Shown here: positions 37,908-47,753 of the stretch, piece after piece
Position numbering within the stretch: position 1 is the stretch's first letter
Layout of the letters: every line of letters starts with the position of its first letter
From: Alloprevotella sp.
GTDB lineage: Bacteria; Bacteroidota; Bacteroidia; Bacteroidales; Bacteroidaceae
NCBI GenBank assembly: GCA_017471505.1
Contig: JAFUTC010000007.1
Coordinates: 1-64,000 of the forward strand
Direction of reading: 5' to 3'
Length of the DNA stretch: 64,000 nt
Program-made: the position numbers and the translations under genes
The notes under the pieces: generated by a model
Database searches by the model: none
The model's input: the letters and a program-made list of their open reading frames with translations, nothing else
What the model was told of the DNA's origin: nothing

Positions 37908-38684
37908 ATGAAAAGGCGCAAACATACCCGTCGGCGATATTGGCCAATCGCGTTAGGCATCTTCCTTGCCATATTGGTCTATGTCTATTTGTTTGCGACC
38001 TATGCCGTATTTCCTTTTTCCAACAGATGGCGTGCTTACTTCGGGAATGTCCAAAATCCTAAGGGATATTCTATATACGGCATCGATATATCCCATCACC
38101 AGGGCGACATCGAATGGGACAAACTGGAGCATGCTACTATCGATGGTGCCTCGGTATGCTTTGTGTTCATAAAAGCCACAGAGGGTACGACCTATTTGGA
38201 CGAGAATTTCAATGAGAATTTTTATCAGACAAGCCGGCACGGCTTCATTCGTGGCGCCTACCACTATTATCTCCCCCAGTTTTCTGCCAAAGAACAGGCG
38301 GCGCATTTTCTGCATCAGGTGCACCTCGAGGAAGGCGACCTGCCCCCTGTGCTTGACATTGAGGAAATCGGAAACAAATCGAAAGAGGACATTCGGCGCG
38401 ACGTGCTGACCTGGCTAACCATCGTGGGCAAGGCATACGACACCAAACCAATCATTTATACGGGCTTTAAGTTCAAGACTGACTATCTGAATACGGAAGA
38501 ATTTCAGGACTACCCTTACTGGATTGCCCACTACTATGTTAGCAAGCTCGGATATAAGGGAGACTGGAGGTTTTGGCAGTATTCCGACATGGGACAACTG
38601 GATGGAATCGGACACAAAGTCGACTTGAATGTGTATAACGGTTCGCTGTACGACTTGAACCAACTGACATTAAAATCGGAATAG
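37908..38684 (+). CDS. GH25 lysozyme-like muramidase, membrane anchored
   Basis: The 258-aa product has a basic N-terminus, a membrane helix (about 12-32) and a GH25 domain from residue 55: IYGIDISHHQGDI, FIKATEGTTY, GAYHYY, and the catalytic DxE in PPVLDIEEIG. GH25 enzymes cleave the muramic acid-glucosamine bond of peptidoglycan. It stands alone, so remodelling of own wall or lysis of others are both possible. Confidence 0.92.
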   Translation: MKRRKHTRRRYWPIALGIFLAILVYVYLFATYAVFPFSNRWRAYFGNVQNPKGYSIYGIDISHHQGDIEWDKLEHATIDGASVCFVFIKATEGTTYLDENFNENFYQTSRHGFIRGAYHYYLPQFSAKEQAAHFLHQVHLEEGDLPPVLDIEEIGNKSKEDIRRDVLTWLTIVGKAYDTKPIIYTGFKFKTDYLNTEEFQDYPYWIAHYYVSKLGYKGDWRFWQYSDMGQLDGIGHKVDLNVYNGSLYDLNQLTLKSE

Positions 38685-38753
38685 TTGTCGAACAAACCGC
38701 AGGCATAAGAGAATCAATGTGCTTCAACCGCTGATATATACGCGCTTATTTCG

Positions 38754-38761
38754 TAAATTTG
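38754..38761 (+). promoter_or_regulatory. tsaB operon promoter -7 box
   Basis: TAAATTTG, 32 bp before the tsaB ATG. Likely drives tsaB through the LptF/G permease gene. Confidence 0.55.
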
Positions 38762-38793
38762 CAGAATCATATCAAATTTGAAAATTATAAGGA

Positions 38794-39486
38794 ATGGCTT
38801 GCATTCTAAACATAGATACCTCCACCGATATTTGTTCCATTTGCGTGTCTGAAAATGGAGCTAATATCTACGATCGCGAGAACCGCGAAAAGAACAATCA
38901 CTCGACTGCGCTGGCTCCGATGATTCACGACGCACTCTTATACATGCGCCATTTTGGTTCGGAGATTGAGGCCGTAGCTGTCAGTTTCGGCCCCGGTTCA
39001 TATACGGGCTTGCGCATTGGCGTATCCGAGGCAAAGGGACTTGCCTACGGGCTGAACGTGCCAATGATTAGCGTTCCCACATTAGAGATACTTGCCGTGC
39101 CGTTGTTGCTTTATAGGGAGCTGCCCGATAATGCCCTGCTCTGCCCAATGGTTGACGCACGCCGGATGGAGGTATATGATGCCGTCTACGACAAGGCCTT
39201 GCGTCAGGTGCGTAAAACTTCCGCCGACGTGGTTACGGAGGACACCTTTGCCGAATTGTTGGACAATCATCCCGTCTATTTCTTTGGAAACGGAGCCATG
39301 AAATGCCAGTCGGTTATCAGCCACCCGAATGCCAATTTCATAGAGGACATCGTTCCGTTGGCCTCTAATATGTATCCGTTGTCCGAGAAGAAATTTGCAT
39401 ACGGCGACTTCGTGGACACGGCCTATAGCGAACCATTCTATCTGAAAGATTTTGTGGCTACCACCCCTAAGAAAAACATACTATAG
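38794..39486 (+). CDS. tsaB: tRNA t6A biosynthesis protein TsaB
   Basis: The 230-aa ASKHA-fold protein is the scaffold partner of TsaD in threonylcarbamoyl-A37 formation. ILNIDTSTDICSICV, FGPGSYTGLRIG and the helix after it are diagnostic. First gene of a long run towards murA, rimM and dxr. Confidence 0.93.
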   Translation: MACILNIDTSTDICSICVSENGANIYDRENREKNNHSTALAPMIHDALLYMRHFGSEIEAVAVSFGPGSYTGLRIGVSEAKGLAYGLNVPMISVPTLEILAVPLLLYRELPDNALLCPMVDARRMEVYDAVYDKALRQVRKTSADVVTEDTFAELLDNHPVYFFGNGAMKCQSVISHPNANFIEDIVPLASNMYPLSEKKFAYGDFVDTAYSEPFYLKDFVATTPKKNIL

Positions 39487-39490
39487 AAAT

Positions 39491-40003
39491 ATGATGGACA
39501 ACCAGTCAAATAATAAAGACAAGATTAAACTACACGAATACGGACGCATCCTGCAGCAACTGTGCGAAATGGCCAGTCGAAGGGATTCGGACGAATATCA
39601 GTCGTTGCTGTCCGACCGCCTTATTCAGGTGATGAACAGTTTGGGCGTTTCCGACAAGAAAACAGGCAACAACGAGGCTAAGTTGATGGCCGATTTGGCC
39701 CGTCTTACCGACAACAAGTGGGGAGATGCCAGTGCCGTCAATTGGGACGAAATCATAGCCGAGTCTGCCAAGCAGCCCCTTCCCTATCCTCAGCACTCAA
39801 TCAAGATGCGCCACCATGGATTTGTTTTGGAAAAACTGGTACAGCAACTGGCCATGCTGTCCGATGAGGCCGATAAGGAACAGGTTGCCCAAAGCCTTAA
39901 GTCGGTTCTGCGAAAGAACATACGGACAACCATTGCGAATGGCGACATAGATGAGCGCATCGCCCACGAACTCAATATTCTCTCAATCGATAACAAAGAA
40001 TAA
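39491..40003 (+). CDS. DUF4290 family protein
   Basis: The 170-aa product starts at the double ATG (39491/39494) 4 bp after tsaB. The early KLHEYGRILQQLCEMA and a helical, charged composition fit DUF4290, a cytoplasmic Bacteroidetes family of unknown function regularly encoded before murA. I see no catalytic motif. Confidence 0.7.
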   Translation: MMDNQSNNKDKIKLHEYGRILQQLCEMASRRDSDEYQSLLSDRLIQVMNSLGVSDKKTGNNEAKLMADLARLTDNKWGDASAVNWDEIIAESAKQPLPYPQHSIKMRHHGFVLEKLVQQLAMLSDEADKEQVAQSLKSVLRKNIRTTIANGDIDERIAHELNILSIDNKE

Positions 40004-40016
40004 CCAATATAAATCT

Positions 40017-41324
40017 ATGGCATCGCTACACATAGAAGGAGGTCATCCGCTGCAAGGCGAGATTACCCCACAAGGCGCAAAGAACGAGGCGTTGGAAATC
40101 ATAGCGGCAACTTTGCTGACCAAAGACAAGGTTCGCGTCAAGAACATTCCAGAGATTCTTGACATAAAGAACTTGATAAAATTGTTGGAATATATCGGCG
40201 TAAAGGTTACGAAACTTGACAAGGGCGACTATGTGTTCCAGGCAGACGATATTCAGGAAGAGAAATTCGATACGGAAGAGTATCTGAAAGCCTGTTCGCG
40301 TCTTCGCGGAACCGTATTGTTGCTGGGGCCGATACTGTCGCGTTTTGGTCGGGCAGTGATGTCTAAGCCCGGAGGCGATAAGATTGGCCGCCGTCGATTA
40401 GACACCCACTTTTTCGGATTCAGGAAACTGGGGGCGCAGTTGTCGTACGATGAAGAGAATGCAGTATTCTGCGTTCGTGCCGATAAGTTGGTGGGCACTT
40501 CCATGCTGCTCGACGAAGCCAGTATTACGGGTACCGCCAACATCATTATGGCTGCCGTAATGGCCGAGGGGACTACACAGATTTACAATGCTGCCTGCGA
40601 ACCGTATATCCAGCAACTGTGCAAATTGCTCAACAATATGGGCGCAAAGATTTCGGGAATTTCCTCGAACCTGTTGACCATCGAAGGCGTTTCATCGTTG
40701 CATGGCGCGGAACATACGGTGTTGTCCGACATGATTGAGGTCGGGTCGTTCATCGGTATGGCAGCACTGGCCGGAAAAGGCATTACAATCAAGAATGCTC
40801 AGTATGAAAATCTTGGAATCATCCCCTATTCCTTTGAGCGACTCGGCGTAAAGATTGAAAAGCGAGGCAACGACATTTTCATTCCAGAGCAGAAATGCTA
40901 CGAGATTGAGACATTTATCGACGGAGGTTTTTTGCATATCGCCGACGCACCTTGGCCCGGACTGACTCCCGACTTGCTCAGCGTGTTTATCGTAGTGGCT
41001 ACGCAGGCAAAAGGTTCGGTATTGATTCATCAGAAGATGTTTGAGAGCCGTTTGTTCTTTGTCGACAATCTTATCGATATGGGAGCGCAGATTTTGCTAT
41101 GCGACCCCCACCGTGCGGTAGTGATTGGACACAACCGGATGTTCCCCTTGCACGGCCGCCGTATGTCGAGTCCCGATATTCGTGCAGGTATCGCCTTGCT
41201 ACTGGCTGCACTGACCGCAGAAGGCGTTAGCATCATCGACAATGTCGAACAAATCGATCGCGGCTATGAGAGCATCGAAACACGACTGAATGCCCTTGGC
41301 GCGCGGATTACGCGTATACAGTAG
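40017..41324 (+). CDS. murA: UDP-N-acetylglucosamine enolpyruvyl transferase MurA, Asp-type
   Basis: The 435-aa enzyme makes the first committed step of peptidoglycan synthesis, using PEP. The start at 40017 (MASLHIEGGHPLQGEI) is set by homology. QGAKNEALEII carries the conserved KN pair. The active-site loop reads KPGGDKIGRRRLDTH: the catalytic Cys115 of E. coli is replaced by Asp (residue 121), the form that fosfomycin cannot alkylate. It is followed 12 bp later by rimM. Confidence 0.96.
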   Translation: MASLHIEGGHPLQGEITPQGAKNEALEIIAATLLTKDKVRVKNIPEILDIKNLIKLLEYIGVKVTKLDKGDYVFQADDIQEEKFDTEEYLKACSRLRGTVLLLGPILSRFGRAVMSKPGGDKIGRRRLDTHFFGFRKLGAQLSYDEENAVFCVRADKLVGTSMLLDEASITGTANIIMAAVMAEGTTQIYNAACEPYIQQLCKLLNNMGAKISGISSNLLTIEGVSSLHGAEHTVLSDMIEVGSFIGMAALAGKGITIKNAQYENLGIIPYSFERLGVKIEKRGNDIFIPEQKCYEIETFIDGGFLHIADAPWPGLTPDLLSVFIVVATQAKGSVLIHQKMFESRLFFVDNLIDMGAQILLCDPHRAVVIGHNRMFPLHGRRMSSPDIRAGIALLLAALTAEGVSIIDNVEQIDRGYESIETRLNALGARITRIQ

Positions 41325-41336
41325 AACAAGTGTGCT

Positions 41337-41852
41337 ATGCAGGACAATCTCATACATATAGGCAAGATAACCAAGTGCAACGAATTCAACAATTGTGTTG
41401 AAATTTTGGTGCTTGATGATTTTCTGATGGACGTCGAACCCGATTTCTTGTTTGTTGAGGTTGACAATTACTTTGTGCCGTTAAAGATTCAGGAGGCTAA
41501 GAAGAAAAGTGCGCGGGTCGTTTGCGTCGAGCCCCAATCCCCTATGACCGACGTCAAGAGAGGTCTGCTGACAGGATGCCACGTATATGTGGACAAAGAA
41601 CACCTTGAAAACGTGGGGTCCGACGAACTTGAGAATTACCAGACCCTATTCATTGGTTGCCAACTATATGACCGCGACGGAAAACCAATCGGCAATATCG
41701 TGAATATCGATACTTCAACGATTAACTTCCTGCTTGAACTGGACAATGGAATACTCCTCCCCTTCCACGAAGATATTATCTTGGATATGGACTTAAAGAA
41801 CCAGAAAATTCGTCTGGACGTGGGGGATGAAATCATAAATCTGAATAAATAG
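41337..41852 (+). CDS. rimM: 16S rRNA processing protein RimM
   Basis: The 171-aa protein has an N-terminal RimM domain (IHIGKITKC) and a C-terminal PRC barrel with IGNIVNI and LPFHEDIILDMDLKNQKI. It helps maturation of the 30S head. It is 1 bp from dxr. Confidence 0.9.
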   Translation: MQDNLIHIGKITKCNEFNNCVEILVLDDFLMDVEPDFLFVEVDNYFVPLKIQEAKKKSARVVCVEPQSPMTDVKRGLLTGCHVYVDKEHLENVGSDELENYQTLFIGCQLYDRDGKPIGNIVNIDTSTINFLLELDNGILLPFHEDIILDMDLKNQKIRLDVGDEIINLNK

Positions 41853-41853
41853 A

Positions 41854-43002
41854 ATGAGTTTGAAAATAGCGATATTAGGTTCTACCGGTTCCATAGGTAC
41901 GCAGACGTTGGACATTGTCAGGCAACATCCGGACAAATTGGAAGTGCTTGCCCTTACCGCTAATAATAATTGGCAGTTACTGGTGACGCAGGCAAAGGAA
42001 TTCCTGCCCGATGCCGTGGTCATTGCCAATGACACCTATTACCCGGAAGTTTCCACCGCTTTGCAGGACTACCCGATAAAGGTTTATGCCGGCTATTCAT
42101 CGGTATCTGATATTGTGGAAAACAGTCAGGTGGATGTAGTCGTTTCGGCCCTTGTGGGTTTTGCCGGCCTTGCACCGACCATTCGTGCGGCAAAAGCGTC
42201 CAAGCGGATTGCCTTAGCCAACAAGGAGTCGCTTGTCGTAGCCGGAGAACTCGTCACACGCCTTGTCAATGAAAACAAATCGGTATTGCTGCCCCTCGAC
42301 AGCGAACATTCCGCCATTTTCCAATGCCTGTGGGGAAACTCCATGCGTGCAGTCACTCGGTTGCTGCTTACTGCCAGCGGAGGACCATTCAGAAAAGTTC
42401 CGACAGACCAGTTGGCCACGGTCACGGCACAGCAGGCACTGGCTCATCCCACTTGGAACATGGGCGCCAAGATTACGATAGACTCTGCCACCATGATGAA
42501 CAAGGGCTTTGAGATGATTGAAGCGAAGTGGCTCTTTGGCGTGTCGCCCGACAATATAGACATCGTCGTCCATCCCGAGAGCATCGTGCACTCGGCCGTT
42601 GAGTTTCATGACGGTGTTATTATGGCGCAGATGGGATGCCCCGACATGAAAATGCCCATTCAGTTGGCCCTCTCCTATCCCGAGCGGTGGAATTTGGAGA
42701 CAAAACGATTGAATCTGACCGAACTGGCCGGACTATCGTTCGAAGCACCCGACCTGCAGAAGTTCCCCTGCATCGGATTGGCCTACGAGGCGGTCCGTCG
42801 AGGCGGAAGCATGCCGTGTGTGCTGAATGCGGCGAACGAAGTAGTCAACTACGCATTCCGGCAAGGTGAAATCTCATTCACGCAGATTCCTGTCATCGTC
42901 GAACAAACCATGAATCATATCGCGCCGACAAAACCGGCTTCTCTTGACGATTACATCGAGGTGGACCGTGAGGCTCGTGCCTTTGCGTCGTCGCTTATTT
43001 GA
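41854..43002 (+). CDS. dxr: 1-deoxy-D-xylulose 5-phosphate reductoisomerase
   Basis: The 382-aa enzyme makes MEP, the second step of the non-mevalonate isoprenoid route. LGSTGSIGTQTLDI binds NADPH. The metal and substrate loops are LPLDSEHSAIFQCL and LTASGGPFR, and MNKGFEMIEA is conserved. The target of fosmidomycin. Confidence 0.97.
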   Translation: MSLKIAILGSTGSIGTQTLDIVRQHPDKLEVLALTANNNWQLLVTQAKEFLPDAVVIANDTYYPEVSTALQDYPIKVYAGYSSVSDIVENSQVDVVVSALVGFAGLAPTIRAAKASKRIALANKESLVVAGELVTRLVNENKSVLLPLDSEHSAIFQCLWGNSMRAVTRLLLTASGGPFRKVPTDQLATVTAQQALAHPTWNMGAKITIDSATMMNKGFEMIEAKWLFGVSPDNIDIVVHPESIVHSAVEFHDGVIMAQMGCPDMKMPIQLALSYPERWNLETKRLNLTELAGLSFEAPDLQKFPCIGLAYEAVRRGGSMPCVLNAANEVVNYAFRQGEISFTQIPVIVEQTMNHIAPTKPASLDDYIEVDREARAFASSLI

Positions 43003-43035
43003 ATGAATTTTTATAACAACTGATTTGAATATATA

Positions 43036-44418
43036 ATGGAAGTATTTGCTATACGCGCTCTGCAACTGATATTGTGTCTGTCGCTCCTTGTCCTGCTCCA
43101 CGAGGGCGGACATTTCCTTGCGGCCAAACTGTTTAAGATTCGGGTTGAGAAGTTTGCCCTGTTCTTCGACCCTTGGTTCCGTCTGTTCAAATGGAAACCG
43201 AAGAAGAGCCATACGGAATATGTGCTCGGCTGGCTTCCTTTGGGAGGATACGTGAAGATTTCCGGAATGATAGACGAGTCGATGGACACGGAACAACTAA
43301 AGCAGCCGGTGCAGCCGTGGGAGTTTCGGGCCAAACCGACATGGCAGCGGCTCATCGTCATGCTTGCCGGTGTGTTTGTGAACTTTGTGCTGGCACTTTT
43401 CATATACTCCATGATTCTCTTTACATGGGGAGAAACGTATGTGCCTATTGAAAACATCTCCACGGGCTTCAAATTCAGCGAGCAGGCAAAGGAACTCGGA
43501 TTTAGGGACGGCGATGTTGTGGTGGGCACAGAGCAAAAGACATTCACCCGTTTCGATTCAAACCAAAGCATAAGCGACGTCTATCGTTCCATTAGCAAGG
43601 CAAGTGCTTGTACGGTGCTTCGCGACGGAAAGAAAGTGCAGGTACCTCTGCCGGGCGACCTAAACCTGCTCGACATGATGAAGCAGGTGCCTCCCTTTAT
43701 GACCTTGCTTTCGCCCAGTGTCATCGACAGCGTTGTGGCTGGGTCGCCGGCCGACTCGATAGGCCTGACAGCCGGAGACCAGATTGTCGGAGTCAACGAG
43801 AAGACGATTGTTTCGTGGAATGAATATCTCGACGAAGTATCGCGCCTTAACGATGGCCTGGCCGATGCCGAAACTGCGGCCGACTCTATGGCCCTTCGTT
43901 CGCTTGCCTTGGCTGTCAAACATGCCGATGGTTCCGTCGATTCAGCCCATGTTGTTCTTGACAGCCAGATGATGCTTGGCACGTCGTGGCATTCGCCTCT
44001 TGCCAATGCCGAGGTAGTAACGAAGTCTTACTCCTTTTGGGAAGCCATACCGGCCGGTGCTGTCTATGGATGGAATGTGTTGAAAGGCTACATTAGCGAC
44101 TTGAAATATATCTTTACAAAAGAAGGTGCGAAGAGCGTAGGGTCGTTTGGAACGATTGGTGCCCTCTTTCCCACAGCATGGGACTGGCATCGTTTCTGGG
44201 AACTTACGGCGTTCATCTCGCTCATATTGGCCTTCATGAACGTTTTGCCTATTCCGGCCCTCGACGGCGGACACGCTTTCTTCTTGCTTTACGAAGTGAT
44301 TACCCGTCGTAAGCCTTCCGACAAATTCATGGCTCGTGCCGAGACCATAGGCATTTCACTTTTGATACTGCTTATGGTTGTCGCCCTGTTCAACGATTTC
44401 TTGCGATTCGTATTCTAA
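43036..44418 (+). CDS. rseP: Site-2 protease RseP
   Basis: The 460-aa intramembrane metalloprotease has H22-E23-G-G-H26 in the first membrane helix, two periplasmic PDZ-like regions (about 135-330) and the second zinc motif in NVLPIPALDGGH near the C-terminus. It would cleave anti-sigma factors or signal-peptide remnants. It is 33 bp after dxr. Confidence 0.95.
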   Translation: MEVFAIRALQLILCLSLLVLLHEGGHFLAAKLFKIRVEKFALFFDPWFRLFKWKPKKSHTEYVLGWLPLGGYVKISGMIDESMDTEQLKQPVQPWEFRAKPTWQRLIVMLAGVFVNFVLALFIYSMILFTWGETYVPIENISTGFKFSEQAKELGFRDGDVVVGTEQKTFTRFDSNQSISDVYRSISKASACTVLRDGKKVQVPLPGDLNLLDMMKQVPPFMTLLSPSVIDSVVAGSPADSIGLTAGDQIVGVNEKTIVSWNEYLDEVSRLNDGLADAETAADSMALRSLALAVKHADGSVDSAHVVLDSQMMLGTSWHSPLANAEVVTKSYSFWEAIPAGAVYGWNVLKGYISDLKYIFTKEGAKSVGSFGTIGALFPTAWDWHRFWELTAFISLILAFMNVLPIPALDGGHAFFLLYEVITRRKPSDKFMARAETIGISLLILLMVVALFNDFLRFVF

Positions 44419-44437
44419 TCTGCCATCCGTTGCCGTC

Positions 44438-46360
44438 ATGAAATTAATCAAGAAACTGGACGTATTCATCCTCAAGAAGTTCTTGCTGCTCTTCTTGGGT
44501 TCGTTCTTTATAACCTTGTTTGTCTTCATGATGCAGTTCACTTGGCGATATGTGAACATCCTTGTCGGCAAGGGACTTACCCTTGACATCTTGGGCGAAT
44601 TCTTCTGGTACATGGCTCTTTCGCTTGTGCCGATGTCGCTTCCGCTTGCCATTCTGTTGGCTTCACTGATTTCGTTCGGCAATATGGGCGAGCAGTTGGA
44701 ACTGCTGGCTATGAAAAGCGCAGGAGTCTCGTTGCTTCGCATCATGCGGCCTGTGTTTTTCTTTGTGCTACTGCTGACTTTCGGCTCGTTCTATTTTCAG
44801 AACCGCACAGCCCCTAATGCGCAACTTCAACTGCGCACCATGCTTTTCAGTCTTCGACAGACCTCTCCGGCTCTTGAGATACCCGAGGGAGTATTCTACA
44901 ATGGCATTCCAGGCTTCAGTCTATATACATCGCACAAAGATGTTAATACGGGCAAACTGTACGAACTGATGGTCTATCGGACCGACCAGGGTTTTGACAA
45001 GGCACAGATACTTGTGGCTGACTCCGGGCGTATGGTTATGACCGACGATAAGTTGCACCTCTTGCTCGACGTTTGGAACGGCGAACAGTTTGAGAATCTG
45101 CGTCAGGAGAATGTGTCTCTGCAAAACAACAATAAGTCTGGCACCCCATACGACCGCGAGACGTTCCTATACAAGCGATTTATTATTGACTTTAATAGTA
45201 ATTTCGAAAAAATGGACGAGGAGCAGATGCGCAGTCTCGCCAATACCAAGAATCTTAAACAGTTGACGGAGGCTGTTGACTCAATGGACTTGCAGTTGGA
45301 CAGTATCGGACACACCTATTATACGGAGTCGAAGACACGCTACTATAACCTTCACGAAATCACGGTGCCGAATCCGAAGCGGGCGAAACCCGAAGTCGCA
45401 CATGGTCCCAAGCCGGCCAAGTTCGACGACCTGGTGGCAGCCCTGTCGGTCGATGATAGGCAGCGCGCCGAGCAGGAAGCACGTGGAGAGATATCGATGT
45501 TGGCGTCCGAAAACGAATGGCGCAGCATTGTAACAGAGAACGGCGACTTGTTTATACGCCAGCATCAAATTCAGATGCACGAAAAGTTCACGCTGTCCCT
45601 AGCTTGTCTGTTCTTCTTCCTTATCGGTGCGCCGCTCGGCTCAATTATCCGTAAGGGCGGACTAGGCTTGCCGACGGTCGTATCCGTGCTAATCTTCATC
45701 TTCTATTACATCATCAACACCTCAGGCATGAAGATGGCCCGCGACGGTGCTTGGAACATGACCTACGGCATGTGGATTTCGTCGTTTGTCTTGGCGCCAG
45801 TAGGATTGTACCTGACTTATAAGTCGAACAACGATAGTGTCGTTTTCAATCTAGATACATATGTAAAACTCTTCAATCGAATATTCGGATTGAAGCAGAG
45901 TCGCCATTTGGCGGTCAAGGAAATCATTCTGCACGACCCCGACTATGGCAAGATGAACCAGGAAGCGTCCGAATTGCTGCACATGACGTCGATGTTCGAC
46001 CGTCAGAACCTCCTCTATTTTACTCCGAGTTATAAGAAGATGTTCTTCTCCGATGAAAAGTCGCCGCTTCTCCGCAACATCGAAAAACGTTCGGAGCGAA
46101 TTGTCGATGAACTGGCCAATTCCAATGATTATCAGGTCATACATCTGCTCAATCAGATTCCCTTGCTCTACATTCGCCCAACGGAACGTCCGTTTACCGA
46201 CCGGCGCCTTAATCTGGCCTGTGGCGTTCTCTTCCCCATCGGCTTGTTCTTCTGGTGTCGCACGTGGCGGTTCCGCATTCGCCTGAAGAAAGACCTTTCC
46301 AAACTGTCGTATGCATTGAGAAACCTACAGCCGCTTATGGCTAAACACCTTGAAGAATAA
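44438..46360 (+). CDS. LptF/LptG-family permease with long C-terminal extension
   Basis: The start at 44438 (MKLIKKLDVFILKKFLLLFLG) gives 640 aa. The N-terminal membrane block, periplasmic beta-jellyroll (about 130-380) and C-terminal helices (LSLACLFFFLIGAPLGSIIRKGGLG) are those of YjgP/YjgQ permeases that feed LPS to the Lpt bridge. Typical proteobacterial members have about 360 aa. The extra 170 aa after the last family helix are soluble, helical and end in a further hydrophobic segment. Confidence 0.88.
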   Translation: MKLIKKLDVFILKKFLLLFLGSFFITLFVFMMQFTWRYVNILVGKGLTLDILGEFFWYMALSLVPMSLPLAILLASLISFGNMGEQLELLAMKSAGVSLLRIMRPVFFFVLLLTFGSFYFQNRTAPNAQLQLRTMLFSLRQTSPALEIPEGVFYNGIPGFSLYTSHKDVNTGKLYELMVYRTDQGFDKAQILVADSGRMVMTDDKLHLLLDVWNGEQFENLRQENVSLQNNNKSGTPYDRETFLYKRFIIDFNSNFEKMDEEQMRSLANTKNLKQLTEAVDSMDLQLDSIGHTYYTESKTRYYNLHEITVPNPKRAKPEVAHGPKPAKFDDLVAALSVDDRQRAEQEARGEISMLASENEWRSIVTENGDLFIRQHQIQMHEKFTLSLACLFFFLIGAPLGSIIRKGGLGLPTVVSVLIFIFYYIINTSGMKMARDGAWNMTYGMWISSFVLAPVGLYLTYKSNNDSVVFNLDTYVKLFNRIFGLKQSRHLAVKEIILHDPDYGKMNQEASELLHMTSMFDRQNLLYFTPSYKKMFFSDEKSPLLRNIEKRSERIVDELANSNDYQVIHLLNQIPLLYIRPTERPFTDRRLNLACGVLFPIGLFFWCRTWRFRIRLKKDLSKLSYALRNLQPLMAKHLEE

Positions 46361-46406
46361 CCTGTTTCTGCACAACCATACCTCCGTCAACTAAAAGGAT
46401 AGGAAT

Positions 46407-47309
46407 ATGGACCCATGGCTAAATCTTTCCGAAAACACCAAGCGAGGCTATGTGGCGTTGCTTGTGGTTCTGTTTATGATACTTATTGGCATTATGGTGG
46501 TGTCTAATGTCAATCGCAAACAGGAACCGGCCTTCCAACCGGAGGCCATCGACAGCACTCAGTTGATGCATTTTCGCGACGCCTTGAAGGATAAGCCCTA
46601 CTCTTCCGACTACGCTGCAGACAATTCATTCTATTCGTCGGAACCTGCCACATTCTATTTCAATCCGAACACCTGCGACTCTGCCACGTTTGTCCGTCTT
46701 GGGCTGAAACCGTGGATGGCAAGAAATGCAATGAAGTATCGCAAGGCCGGAGGCTATTGGAAGAGTGCCGACGATTTCCGTCGCCTCTACGGATTGAGCG
46801 ATGCCGATTTTGAGCGGTTGCGTCCGTTCATCCAGATTGATGCTCCCGGCAAAGAACCAGCCGCCGTAGCACAGCCGGACACCTTTACGGCTAAATACCC
46901 GCAGAAATATCTGCCCGGCATGCGTATTGACATCAACACCTGCGATACGCTGGCACTTCGGGGCATTCCTGGCATTGGTGCCTACTATGCCCGTAAAATC
47001 TACGAATATAGGACTCGCCTTGGCGGTTTCCACAGTCTGACACAATTGCACGACATCGAAGGCCTGCCCGACGGCATTTCCGACTACCTGTATATTCAGT
47101 CGGATGCCGTACTGACGCGAATACACATAAACAGCGCTTCGTTCAAGACACTGGTGCGGCATCCATACCTGAACTATGAGCAGACACGCGACATTGTTAA
47201 TTACATCAAAAAATACGGTCCACTCAAGAGTTGGAACGACCTTCAGTTTTCATCCCATTTCACGGAAAAGGATTTTCAGCGCCTTGCTCCTTATTTCGAT
47301 TTCAAATAA
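46407..47309 (+). CDS. ComEA-like helix-hairpin-helix membrane protein
   Basis: The 300-aa product has one N-terminal membrane helix (about 15-33) and at least three HhH modules in its outer part, the clearest being IDINTCDTLALRGIPGIGAYYA and HINSASFKTLVRHPYL. Tandem HhH motifs bind DNA non-specifically, as in ComEA. A role in DNA uptake or envelope DNA binding is inferred. It is followed 9 bp later by tadA. Confidence 0.82.
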   Translation: MDPWLNLSENTKRGYVALLVVLFMILIGIMVVSNVNRKQEPAFQPEAIDSTQLMHFRDALKDKPYSSDYAADNSFYSSEPATFYFNPNTCDSATFVRLGLKPWMARNAMKYRKAGGYWKSADDFRRLYGLSDADFERLRPFIQIDAPGKEPAAVAQPDTFTAKYPQKYLPGMRIDINTCDTLALRGIPGIGAYYARKIYEYRTRLGGFHSLTQLHDIEGLPDGISDYLYIQSDAVLTRIHINSASFKTLVRHPYLNYEQTRDIVNYIKKYGPLKSWNDLQFSSHFTEKDFQRLAPYFDFK

Positions 47310-47318
47310 ACACACGAC

Positions 47319-47753
47319 ATGAATAACGACGAATTCTATATGCGTAAGGCTATTGCCGAAGCCCAGTGTGCCGCCGAGGCAGGCGAAGTGCCTGTGGGCG
47401 CCGTAGTGGTGTGCAACGAGCATATTATTGCTCGCGGCCATAATTTAACCGAGACTTTAACGGATGTGACTGCCCACGCTGAAATGCAAGTAGTTACGTC
47501 GGCCGCAAACACATTGGGCGGCAAGTATCTGAACCAATGCGCGCTCTATGTTACCCTCGAGCCTTGCCCGATGTGTGCGGGGGCTTTGGGATGGGCACAG
47601 TTGGGCCGATTGGTTTATGGAGCATCCGACCCCAAACGTGGCTACACCCTCTTTGCGCCAAAGGTGCTCCATCCCAAAACCGAAGTGGTGTCGGGTGTCT
47701 TGGCCGAGGAATGCCAGGAGTTGGTAACCAAATTTTTCAAATCGAAGCGCTAA
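47319..47753 (+). CDS. tadA: tRNA-specific adenosine deaminase TadA
   Basis: The 144-aa zinc deaminase converts A34 to inosine in tRNA-Arg(ACG). The active site HAEM and PCPMCAGALGWAQLGR are visible. It overlaps the next gene by 1-3 bp at TAATG. Confidence 0.93.
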   Translation: MNNDEFYMRKAIAEAQCAAEAGEVPVGAVVVCNEHIIARGHNLTETLTDVTAHAEMQVVTSAANTLGGKYLNQCALYVTLEPCPMCAGALGWAQLGRLVYGASDPKRGYTLFAPKVLHPKTEVVSGVLAEECQELVTKFFKSKR

